A stretch of 64,000 bases of DNA, taken from positions 1 to 64,000 of the forward strand of contig NZ_FNPW01000021.1 of NCBI RefSeq assembly GCF_900107395.1, given 5' to 3'. The notes under the pieces are model-generated. The model did not search any database and was not told the origin of the DNA. It was given only the letters and a program-made list of their open reading frames with translations. A program made the translations under genes and the position numbers. The stretch comes from Pseudomonas sp. NFIX28 (GTDB lineage: Bacteria; Pseudomonadota; Gammaproteobacteria; Pseudomonadales; Pseudomonadaceae). This document shows positions 33,706 to 41,319 of the stretch, in pieces. Within the stretch, counting starts at the first letter, position 1. Each line of letters starts with the position of its first letter.

Positions 33706-34509
33706 ATGCCTGTACCTGCTTTCGGCCTCGGCACCTTTCGCCTGCAAGGCCAGGTCGTCATCGACTCGGTCAGCACCGCGCTCGAGCTCGGCTACCGAGC
33801 GATCGACACCGCACAGATCTACGACAACGAAGCCGAGGTCGGCCAGGCCATCGCCGACAGCGGTATTGGCCGTGACGAGCTGTTCGTCACCAGCAAGATC
33901 TGGGTTGCCAACTTTGCCCGCGACAAGCTGATCCCCAGCCTCAAGGACAGCCTGCGCAAATTGCGCACCGACTACCTGGACCTGACCCTGATTCACTGGC
34001 CGTCACCGGAAAACCAGGTACCGGTCGAAGAATTCATGGCCGCGCTGCTGGAAGCCAAAGAACTGGGGCTGACCCGGCAGATCGGGGTTTCCAACTTCAC
34101 CATCGACCTGATGGGGCAAGCCATCGCCGCGGTCGGCGCAGACAACATCGCCACCAACCAGATCGAACTGCACCCTTATCTGCAGAACCGCAAGGTCGTG
34201 GAATTCGCGCAAAGCCAGGGGATTCACATCACTTCGTACATGACGCTGGCCTACGGCGCGGTGCTCGATGACCCGGTCATCCAGCAGATCGCCGAGCAGC
34301 ACCGGGCGACGCCGGCCCAGGTGACCCTGGCCTGGGCCATGCAATCGGGTCATGCGGTGATTCCTTCCTCGACCAGGCGCGCGAACCTGGAAAGCAACCT
34401 CAAGGCTTGTGCCCTGACCCTGAGCGAGGAGGACCTGCAACGCATCGCCAGCCTGGAACGCGGCCATCGCCTGACCAGCCCTGCCGGCATTGCCCCGGCG
34501 TGGGACTGA
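33706..34509 (+). CDS. dkgB: Aldo/keto reductase, DkgB-like
   Basis: A 267-residue NADPH-dependent reductase. The catalytic tetrad is visible: Asp and Tyr in YRAIDTAQIYDNEAEVG, Lys in ELFVTSKIW and His in LTLIHWPSP. C-terminal NADPH-binding residues are in VIPSSTRRANLESNL. DkgB (2,5-diketo-D-gluconate reductase B) reduces methylglyoxal and keto sugars. The ATG at 33706 has GGAG before it. It is convergent with a receiver-domain gene that ends four bases past its stop. Confidence 0.88.
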   Translation: MPVPAFGLGTFRLQGQVVIDSVSTALELGYRAIDTAQIYDNEAEVGQAIADSGIGRDELFVTSKIWVANFARDKLIPSLKDSLRKLRTDYLDLTLIHWPSPENQVPVEEFMAALLEAKELGLTRQIGVSNFTIDLMGQAIAAVGADNIATNQIELHPYLQNRKVVEFAQSQGIHITSYMTLAYGAVLDDPVIQQIAEQHRATPAQVTLAWAMQSGHAVIPSSTRRANLESNLKACALTLSEEDLQRIASLERGHRLTSPAGIAPAWD

Positions 34510-34513
34510 AACC

Positions 34514-34993
34514 TCAGCGCAACGCCGCGCTCAGCAGCATGCCATTGGGCAGGATCTCTTCCTCGTTGGAACTGCTGAGCAGCATGCCGGCCGCCGGGGC
34601 CTTGCCCCGGCCGCCGGTGTCGATCGCCCGCATCAGGCAGCTGATGGTCTCGTAGTCCGGCAGCGCCAGGCTGCTGATATACATCTTGCGCTGCGGACCG
34701 AGCGGCATGCTGGGCACGGTGAGCAAGTCGGAGCCATACACCAGGACATGGCGGATCTGCGGGTTGTCCATGCAGAACGCCATGATGTCGAGCCGAGCCT
34801 GCAACCCCAGGGAAGCGTCGATGATCACCAGGTCCATTGGTTCACTGCCATATTCGACGACGTTCAACACTTCGACGAGTCGATGCATCGGCGCAATCCG
34901 GTAATAGCCCAGCTGGTTCAACATCCGCTCGATCTTCATTCGATGAAAATGCTGCTCATCGGCAATCAGGATTCGTAACGTTTTATTCGGCAT
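34514..34993 (-). CDS. Stand-alone receiver-domain response regulator
   Basis: A 159-residue protein with a receiver domain: LRILIADEQHFHR gives the acidic pair D12-E13, and MDLVIIDASLG gives the phosphoacceptor D59. There is no output domain, only a short tail. The paralogue at 35340-35759 shares AFCxDNPQIRHxxxYG. Stand-alone receivers pass signals by protein contact. The ribosome binding site is poor (ACGAAAAA). No kinase is adjacent. Confidence 0.7.
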   Translation of the reverse strand: MPNKTLRILIADEQHFHRMKIERMLNQLGYYRIAPMHRLVEVLNVVEYGSEPMDLVIIDASLGLQARLDIMAFCMDNPQIRHVLVYGSDLLTVPSMPLGPQRKMYISSLALPDYETISCLMRAIDTGGRGKAPAAGMLLSSSNEEEILPNGMLLSAALR

Positions 34994-35339
34994 TTTTTCG
35001 TGGCCATGAAAAAGTCTTGGGTGAGAGGCTCCACGCCTACGAATGAAGGCTAGGGGAGCAGCCGAGAGTTTTCTGTAAGGTTTTTCTGAAAAGACCTGCT
35101 TCGTGTTACTAAATTGGTTTTTGCGCCCGTTTCCGCGGCAAAAAAGCGCCGTTTCCTGGAAATTCGGCGGTATCAGCAACGCGTTCGGGTATCGCTCGGC
35201 AGCCTGGGACGCTGTTCGCACTGCACGGTGGGCGATGACCGCCGCCACCTTCGGGCATCTGCCAGCCCGGAGCAATCCGCTTCCGGCAACCCCGCGCGCA
35301 GGTGCTGCCCGTTCAGCCGCCAAGGGCTATTTGCGCTGG
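34994..35339. other. Spacer between the two receiver genes
   Basis: No gene is visible in these 346 bases. Since both receivers are on the minus strand, this segment should hold the promoter of the first and the terminator of the second. AT-rich parts near 35080-35125 are compatible with a promoter. Confidence 0.4.
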
Positions 35340-35759
35340 TCAGAAGCCGCGTTTTTTGTGCAACGAGCCGGAAGGGTTGATGTGGGCAATGAAGCGCAGG
35401 AAGGTTTCCGGCGTTGCGCTGCGCACCCAGAGAATTTCCTGCTGCAAGGAAGCGCGCAGGACCATCGGCAACGCCTGCTCGGTGCGGCCACCGTAGATCA
35501 CGGCATGGCGGATCTGCGGGTTATCCAGGCAGAACGCGCCGGCGTCCACCCCGGCGGCAAACGCCAGCTCGCCGCTGAGCAGCAACAAGTCGAAGTTCTC
35601 GAAGGGCTCGTAGGAATAGTGGGTCAGGGTTACCAATTCGCGAAAAGACGCCACCGTCGCGACACGAAAATACCCCTGGCCACTCAACAGCCGCTCGATG
35701 CGGCCGCCTTGTTCCGGGGACGCATCGGCAATCAGGATTCTCAAACGTTTGTCAGGCAT
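35340..35759 (-). CDS. Degenerate stand-alone receiver (pseudo-receiver)
   Basis: A 139-residue paralogue of the preceding receiver: RLRILIADASPEQGGRIERL starts the fold and EPFENFDLLLLSGELAF aligns with the phosphoacceptor strand, but Ser stands where the phosphoacceptor Asp should be and the second acidic pocket residue is Ala. The shared AFCLDNPQIRHAVIYGG segment shows common descent with the 34514-34993 gene. It probably cannot be phosphorylated and may act as a constitutive or ligand-responsive partner. There is no output domain. Confidence 0.7.
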   Translation of the reverse strand: MPDKRLRILIADASPEQGGRIERLLSGQGYFRVATVASFRELVTLTHYSYEPFENFDLLLLSGELAFAAGVDAGAFCLDNPQIRHAVIYGGRTEQALPMVLRASLQQEILWVRSATPETFLRFIAHINPSGSLHKKRGF

Positions 35760-35913
35760 GAACGGGGCAACTGTCGAGTGAATACCAAGGGCCGAGAGCC
35801 TATCCGATGGACCTTGGCCGACTCTGTAAGACAATTCCCAAAACGTGCGGGTAAACCGGAGTTTTTTTCGCTGAACTGGCTGGTTGCGAGGTAGGAACGC
35901 CGACCGGCCGGAT

Positions 35914-36630
35914 CTATTCGGTGGTGCTGGGGCTCCAGAACGCCTGCTCCACCAGGGCCGAGGTGGACAGGCGCGCCACCAGGGCATCGAGCTCGTCGCC
36001 GTCCACCGAGGTGGTGGCCAGGGTGGCTTCGATCTCCACGTCATCGCTGCCAAAGGCGTGGACATCGATGTCGCTGGCCGGGTAGTTGCTGCGCTCCAGT
36101 TCCGCCTCGAGCAGGGCGAACACGGCTTTCTGCTTGGAACGGTGGGCGATGACATAGACGATGTTGGTGACCTCGGCGGAAATCACATCCAGCGGCTGGC
36201 GGTTGATGTTGTTGACGATCGGCCGCAGCAGGGTATTGGCCGCGAGCACGAACAGCGTGCCGAGAAAGGCCTCGAGGATCAGGTCGGCGCCGGCGCAGGC
36301 CCCCACCCCCGCCGAGGCCCAGAGGGTGGCCGCGGTGTTCAGGCCACGGACATTGCCCTCCTCGCGCATGATGACCCCGGCACCGAGAAAACCGATGCCC
36401 GACACCACATAGGCCACCACCCGCACCGCGCCCTCGGCGCCGCCGAGGCGGTTGGCCATGTCGACGAAAATCGCCGCGCCCACCGCCACCAGCACGTTGG
36501 TGCGCAGCCCCGCGGTGCGTTGCCGATACTGACGCTCGAAGCCGATCAGGCCGCCGAGAATAAAGGCCGCGCTGAGGCTGACCAGGGTGTCGACCAGGGA
36601 ACTCAGGTTGATGTTGTGCAGTGCTTGCAT
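35914..36630 (-). CDS. MgtC/SapB family membrane protein
   Basis: A 238-residue protein. Residues about 12-140 hold four or five membrane helices with the MgtC signature GGLIGFERQYRQRTAGLRTN and GVIMREEGNVRGLNTAATLW; residues about 150-238 form a cytoplasmic ACT-like domain. MgtC proteins are needed for growth at low magnesium and for virulence, acting on membrane energetics. AGGA precedes the ATG. No magnesium riboswitch or leader peptide was recognised upstream. Confidence 0.9.
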   Translation of the reverse strand: MQALHNINLSSLVDTLVSLSAAFILGGLIGFERQYRQRTAGLRTNVLVAVGAAIFVDMANRLGGAEGAVRVVAYVVSGIGFLGAGVIMREEGNVRGLNTAATLWASAGVGACAGADLILEAFLGTLFVLAANTLLRPIVNNINRQPLDVISAEVTNIVYVIAHRSKQKAVFALLEAELERSNYPASDIDVHAFGSDDVEIEATLATTSVDGDELDALVARLSTSALVEQAFWSPSTTE

Positions 36631-36779
36631 GAAAGGCGTCCTTGAATACGCGGCGGGCGGCGGCCGTTAAAGGATAGGCGCACTTGGCCGGAACGAACGG
36701 GCGAATCCCGCGACCAGGCCGACCGGCGCTGCCGGCCATTTTGCGACACCACGGTTACCAACAAATGTTGGCCCGCACC

Positions 36780-37720
36780 GCCCGCCCCCGGCATCACCGC
36801 CCGCCCCGAAATACTGCGCGTCCGCCCGCTCCTGCATAAACGGCCGGCGCCGCACACACGCTCCCGCACCAATGGCCGACACCGCCCGCACGATCCCGCA
36901 CCAATGGCCGACTCGCCCCTGTAGCCGCTGCCGCAGGCTGCGATCGGCCGGCACGGCCGTGGCGTTCGGGCCATCACTGAAGGTCCTGCGGACCTTATCG
37001 CAGCCTTCGGCAGCGGCTACAGAAACCGCCATCGTCAGCTGAACCCGTGGCAGCCGAACCCGCAGCCCTTCACCGCCTGGCGGGAATGCTGCGCCAACCA
37101 CCCACTCCTGCATCAACGACCCGCACCGCCCGTCCTTGGACCAATGGCCGACGTCGCACACCCGCTCCTGCACCAATGGCCGGCGTCGCCTGCTCGCTCC
37201 TGCACCAACGGCCGACACCGCCCGCACGATCCCGCACCAACGTCCGACTCGCCCCTGTAGCCGCTGCCGCAGGCTGCGATCGGCCGGCACGGCCGCGGCG
37301 TTCGGACCGTCGCTGAAGGTCCTGCGGACCTTATCGCAGCCTTCGGCAGCGGCTACAAAAACCGCTATCGTCAGTTGAACCCGTGGCCACAAAAAACCAT
37401 GGCAGCCGAACCCGCAGCCCTTCACCGCCTGGCGGGGATGCTGCACCAACCACCCACTCCTGCATCAACGACCCGCACCGCCCGTCCTTGGACCAACGAC
37501 CGACGCCGCACACACGCTCCCGCACAATGGCCCGCGTCGCCTGCTCGCTCCTGCATCAACGGCCGACACCGCCCGCACGCTCCTGCACCAATGGCCGACT
37601 CGCCCCTGTAGCCGCTGCCGCAGGCTGCGATCGGCCGGCACGGCCGTGGTGTTCGGGCCATCGCTGAAGGTCCTGCGGACCTTATCGCAGCCTTCGGCAG
37701 CGGCTACAGAAATCGCCATT
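36780..37720. repeat. Large tandem repeat with three REPIN-containing units (336-351 bp)
   Basis: CTGTAGCCGCTGCCGCAGGC begins at 36919, 37255 and 37606, so units are 336 and 351 bases. Each unit holds the REPIN ending GCGGCTACA, then the CCGTGGC(AGCCGAACCCGCAGCC) segment, then a run of degenerate short repeats built on CACCAATGGCCGAC and CCGCCCGCACG. Reading frames run across it only because the repeat period preserves phase. It lies between mgtC-like and pvdA. The rest of 36631-37864 shows nothing else. Confidence 0.85.
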
Positions 37721-37767
37721 GTCAGGATCTGCGGGTGGATCCGGCAGGGGGACGGCTGCGCCGTCGA

Positions 37768-37816
37768 TCGCGGGTAAGCCTCGTTCCTGCGGCGTAGGAG
37801 CGAGGCTTGCCCGCGA
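37768..37816. repeat. Short inverted REP pair
   Basis: TCGCGGGTAAGCCTCGTTCC and GTAGGAGCGAGGCTTGCCCG are adjacent and inverted, forming a hairpin just downstream of the pvdA stop codon (pvdA is on the minus strand). It may stabilise or terminate that transcript. Confidence 0.75.
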
Positions 37817-37864
37817 TAGGGCCCGGATGTTCGGCGGGGAGCGCTCGGGCCTGAAGGCGCTGCG

Positions 37865-39199
37865 TCAGCTAGCGGTGGCCAGCAGCAGGTCGCGCACCGA
37901 ACGGCTGTGGCGGCCTTTGTCGTGTTCGTACAGCGAGGCGGCGATTTCCTCGGCGCGAATCGGCAACACCGACAGCAGCGTGTCGCTCAGGCCGTGGCTG
38001 GCCTGGCTGAAGCCCTGGGTGTAGATGCCGGCCTTGCAACGCTCGTCGGTGATGACCCGGTAATTGCGGTCCACCTCGAAGTCGCCCAGGTAGGCTTCCA
38101 GCGGCGCCAGCAATGCACGGTGGGTCTGGCGCTCGTAACCGGTGGCCAGGATCACCGCGTCGTAATGGCGGGTGCTCAGCTCGCCGGTGGAGGCGTTGCG
38201 CAGCACCAGCTCGACGCCTTGCGCGGTGGCGCTGGCCTTCTCCACAGAGGTCAGGGTGCGGAAGGCATGGCGCGCGATGCCCGAGACTTTCTGCCGGTAG
38301 AGAATCCCGTAGATGCGTTCGATCAGGTCGACATCCACCACCGAATAGTTGGTGTTCTGGTATTCGTGGACCAGGCGCTCGCGCTCGCCGCTCGGCTGCT
38401 GGAACACCAGGTCGGTGAAGGCCGGCGAGAACACTTCGTTGACGAACGGGCTGTCGTCCGCCGGCTTCAACGCCGAACCGCGAACCAGCATGTCCACCTG
38501 CACCGAAGGGAAACTGTCGTTGAGGTCGATGAAGGCCTCCGCCGCGCTCTGCCCGCCACCGATGATCGCCACGTTCATCGGCTGGCCGCTGGTGCACGGC
38601 TGGCTGGCCATGCGCTCCAGGTAATGCGCGTGGTGGAACACCCGGCCGTCATCCTTGAGCGCCTTGAAGGTCTCCGGGATCAGCGGTGTGCCCCCGGCGC
38701 TGACCACCACCGAACGGCTGGTGCGCACGAACTCCTGGCCCTGGCTGTCGCGGGAAATCACCCGCAGCGCCTCGACCTGCTGGTTGTGCAGCACCGGCTC
38801 GATGCCCAGCACTTCTTCGCCGTAGCGGCTCTGCTCCTGGAAATGCCCGGCGACCCAGCGCAGGTAATCGTTGAACTCCATGCGGCACGGATAGAAGGTG
38901 CCCAGGTTGATGAAGTCCACCAGGCGGCCGTGGTGCCTGAGGTAATTGACGAAGGAATACGGGCTGGTCGGGTTGCGCAGGGTCACCAGGTCCTTGAGAA
39001 AGGAAATCTGCAGGTCGCTCTGCGCCACCAGGGTGTTGCCGTGCCAGCGGTAATCGGCCTGCTTGTCGAGAAACAGCGCGTCCAGTGGCCCCTGGACCTG
39101 CCCACGTTCTTCCAGCGCGATAGCCAGCGCCAGGTTCGAGGGGCCGAAACCGATACCGATCAGGTCGTGAACGATGGTCGATGCAATTGCCTGTGTCAT
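37865..39199 (-). CDS. pvdA: L-ornithine N5-monooxygenase PvdA
   Basis: A 444-residue flavoprotein that hydroxylates ornithine with FAD, NADPH and oxygen, the first step to formyl-hydroxyornithine in pyoverdine. The FAD-binding motif GIGFGPSNLALAIALEE is near residue 13; the NADPH-binding IIGGGQSAAEAF is near residue 210; ATGYERQTH is the substrate-side motif of this enzyme group. The product is formylated by PvdF (gene at 50324). AGAGGA precedes the ATG. A PvdS iron-starvation box lies 97 bases upstream. Confidence 0.96.
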   Translation of the reverse strand: MTQAIASTIVHDLIGIGFGPSNLALAIALEERGQVQGPLDALFLDKQADYRWHGNTLVAQSDLQISFLKDLVTLRNPTSPYSFVNYLRHHGRLVDFINLGTFYPCRMEFNDYLRWVAGHFQEQSRYGEEVLGIEPVLHNQQVEALRVISRDSQGQEFVRTSRSVVVSAGGTPLIPETFKALKDDGRVFHHAHYLERMASQPCTSGQPMNVAIIGGGQSAAEAFIDLNDSFPSVQVDMLVRGSALKPADDSPFVNEVFSPAFTDLVFQQPSGERERLVHEYQNTNYSVVDVDLIERIYGILYRQKVSGIARHAFRTLTSVEKASATAQGVELVLRNASTGELSTRHYDAVILATGYERQTHRALLAPLEAYLGDFEVDRNYRVITDERCKAGIYTQGFSQASHGLSDTLLSVLPIRAEEIAASLYEHDKGRHSRSVRDLLLATAS

Positions 39200-39295
39200 T
39201 TCCAGTGTCCTCTGGATAAATCCCTCAACGCGGGGAGAAATCGACGGTGACCTGATCGGCCCTTAGCGAGGCAGCAGGTCGTCTGTTGAGTAGGA

Positions 39296-39319
39296 ACGAG
39301 GACAGTGAAAAAAAATTTA
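39296..39319 (-). promoter_or_regulatory. Iron-starvation (PvdS) box of pvdA
   Basis: On the minus strand TAAAT, 16 bases, CGT: the PvdS sigma-factor recognition pattern. CGT is at 39296-39298 and TAAAT at 39315-39319. Confidence 0.85.
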
Positions 39320-39330
39320 ACCAGGAAGGA

Positions 39331-39831
39331 TCAAAGGTTGTCCCATTGCCGGACCCGGACCCGGCAATGTTTCATCGCGTTGACGATGTGCTTTTCCACC
39401 AGGCTGCGGGAAATCCCCAGGCGCTCGGCGATCTCGGAGTGGGACAGGCCTTCGAGCTTGCGCAGCAGGAAGCTTTCCCGGCACAACGACGGCAGCTCGG
39501 CCAGCGCCCGTTGCAGCATGTCCAGGCGCTGACCGTGGTCGATGCTGGTTTGCGGCGACGGGCTGAAGAAGCGCTCTTCGATGTCGAGCACATCCAGCGA
39601 TTCGACCTGGCGCAAGGCATTGCGCCGATGGCCGTCGATCACCAGGTTCAACGCCGTGCGATAGAGAAAGGCCCGCGGTTGCTCGATCGGCGTGTCGCTG
39701 GAACGCTCCAGCACCCGTACATAGGCGTCATGCACCACATCTTCGGCCACCTGCAGGTTGCCCAGCTTGGCGTTGAGGAAACACACCAGCTCGCGATAGT
39801 AGTTTTCCAACACGACTCCCGACCGCGCCAT
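39331..39831 (-). CDS. fpvI: ECF sigma factor FpvI
   Basis: A 166-residue extracytoplasmic-function sigma factor. Sigma region 2 is near the N-terminus (YYRELVCFLNAKLGNLQVAE, DVVHDAYVRVLERS); region 4 is at about residues 105-160 (LPSLCRESFLLRKLEGLSHS, AERLGISRSLVEKHI). It directs fpvA transcription after ferripyoverdine uptake. Its position next to pvdA matches P. aeruginosa, but the anti-sigma gene fpvR, its normal partner, is absent on both sides. The start at 39831 follows AAGGA; the longer frame to 39906 is rejected. The sequence differs clearly from PvdS. Confidence 0.85.
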   Translation of the reverse strand: MARSGVVLENYYRELVCFLNAKLGNLQVAEDVVHDAYVRVLERSSDTPIEQPRAFLYRTALNLVIDGHRRNALRQVESLDVLDIEERFFSPSPQTSIDHGQRLDMLQRALAELPSLCRESFLLRKLEGLSHSEIAERLGISRSLVEKHIVNAMKHCRVRVRQWDNL

Positions 39832-39907
39832 GCGGCTTTGTCCTTGAGCCCAACGGCAACCCGCCCGTGGGCAGGCGATTCGATGATGGCAGTTTAGAAG
39901 TGACATA

Positions 39908-39928
39908 ATTTATAGTAATTCTCATATA
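39908..39928. promoter_or_regulatory. Candidate Fur box upstream of fpvI
   Basis: On the minus strand TATGAGAATTACTATAAAT resembles the Fur operator (GATAATGATAATCATTATC). It lies about 80 bases before the fpvI start, where iron repression is expected. Confidence 0.5.
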
Positions 39929-40015
39929 GATTTAAAGTACCGCGTCGATTCGCCCGCTTTATTTTCCTCGGCTAGCCTGTACCCCCCCGCACCTGTAACG
40001 CCATGTGTCGCGGCT

Positions 40016-40039
40016 TAAATTCCCTCCGGCGCTTCTCGT
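40016..40039 (+). promoter_or_regulatory. Iron-starvation (PvdS) box of pvdR
   Basis: TAAAT at 40016-40020, 16 bases, CGT at 40037-40039; 108 bases before the pvdR ATG. Confidence 0.85.
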
Positions 40040-40146
40040 CTACCTGACAGCTCCCCGTATCTGTCGCTCTACCGACAGCCTCCTGCCCTGCCCACGCCTT
40101 GGGCCGGGCCGGTCGACGGGCCGACTTCCAATGGCCGGAACCCTGC

Positions 40147-41319
40147 ATGAAACGTCCCCGTCACACCCGACGCGCCCTGCTTGTCACCCTGTGTCTGCTT
40201 CCCATCGTCGCCCTCGCCGCCTGGCAGATCCTGCCGCCGGGGCGCGACCAGTTCGCCACTGTGCAAGTCAGCCGCGGCACTATCGAAAGCAGCGTCACCG
40301 CCCTGGGCACCTTGCAACCGCGGCGCTATGTCGACGTCGGCGCCCAGGCGTCCGGGCAGATCCGCAAGATCCACGTCGAAGCCGGCGACCCGGTCAAGGA
40401 AGGCCAACTGCTGGTGGAGATCGACCCCGCCACCCAGCAGGCCAAGCTCGACGCCAGCCGCTTCTCCATCGAGAACCTGCAAGCCCAGTTGCAAGAGCAG
40501 CGCGCGCAGAACGAACTGGCCCGGCAGAAGTACCAGCGCCAGCAGAACCTCGCCGCCGGCGGCGCCACCCGCGACGAAGACGTGCAGACCGCCCGCGCCG
40601 AACTCAAGGCCACCCAGGCGCGCATCGACATGTTCCAGGCGCAGATCCGCCAGGCCCAGGCCAGCCTGCGCAGCGACCAGGCCGAGCTGGGCTATACGCG
40701 GATCTACGCGCCGATGTCCGGCACCGTGGTCGCGGTGGACGCCCGCGAAGGCCAGACCCTCAACGCCCAGCAACAGACGCCGCTGATCCTGCGCATCGCC
40801 CGGCTGTCGCCCATGACCGTCTGGGCCGAAGTCTCCGAGGCCGACATCGGCCACGTCAAACCGGGCATGACCGCCTACTTCACCACCCTGAGCGGCGGCA
40901 CCCGGCGCTGGACCAGCACCGTGCGGCAGATCCTGCCGATCCCGCCCAAGCCGCTCAACGAAAGCAGCCAGGGCAGCGGCAGCCCCAACAGTTCGAGCAA
41001 GAGCGGCAGCGGCCGGGTGGTGCTCTACACCGTGCTGCTGGATGTCGACAACGCCGACAACAGGCTGATGGCCGAGATGACCGCCCAGGTGTTTTTTGTC
41101 GCCGAGCGCGCGCAGGACGTGCTCACCGCACCGATCGCCGCCCTGCAGGGCAGCGCCGATCCCCAGGTCCAGGTGGCCCGGGTGGTGGCGAAAAACGGCG
41201 CCATCGAGGACCGCAAGGTGCGGGTCGGCATCAGCGACCGCTTGCGCATCCAGGTCCTGGAAGGCCTCGACGAAGGCGATCACCTGCTGATCGGCCCCGC
41301 GCAAAGCAGCGGAGGCTGA
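40147..41319 (+). CDS. pvdR: PvdR, periplasmic adaptor of the pyoverdine efflux pump
   Basis: A 390-residue membrane-fusion protein of the MacA type. One N-terminal hydrophobic helix (ALLVTLCLLPIVALAAW) is followed by a barrel-sandwich half (QASGQIRKIHVEAGDPVKEG), a coiled-coil hairpin (residues about 95-165), the second half (LGYTRIYAPMSGTVVAVDAR) and a beta-barrel region. It links the inner-membrane ABC protein PvdT to the outer-membrane channel OpmQ for secretion or recycling of pyoverdine. The ATG at 40147 begins MKRPRHTRRALLV. Its stop codon immediately precedes the pvdT ATG. Confidence 0.93.
   Translation: MKRPRHTRRALLVTLCLLPIVALAAWQILPPGRDQFATVQVSRGTIESSVTALGTLQPRRYVDVGAQASGQIRKIHVEAGDPVKEGQLLVEIDPATQQAKLDASRFSIENLQAQLQEQRAQNELARQKYQRQQNLAAGGATRDEDVQTARAELKATQARIDMFQAQIRQAQASLRSDQAELGYTRIYAPMSGTVVAVDAREGQTLNAQQQTPLILRIARLSPMTVWAEVSEADIGHVKPGMTAYFTTLSGGTRRWTSTVRQILPIPPKPLNESSQGSGSPNSSSKSGSGRVVLYTVLLDVDNADNRLMAEMTAQVFFVAERAQDVLTAPIAALQGSADPQVQVARVVAKNGAIEDRKVRVGISDRLRIQVLEGLDEGDHLLIGPAQSSGG

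Noticed and set aside
36780..37720. Proline/arginine-rich frames (MAAEPAALHRLAGML type) in the satellite
   Set aside because: They recur only because the repeat is in phase; composition and the REPIN inside show non-coding repeat DNA.
39331..39831. PvdS identity for the ECF sigma factor
   Set aside because: PvdS has a different N-terminus and lacks the YYRELVCFL start; neighbourhood and sequence fit FpvI.
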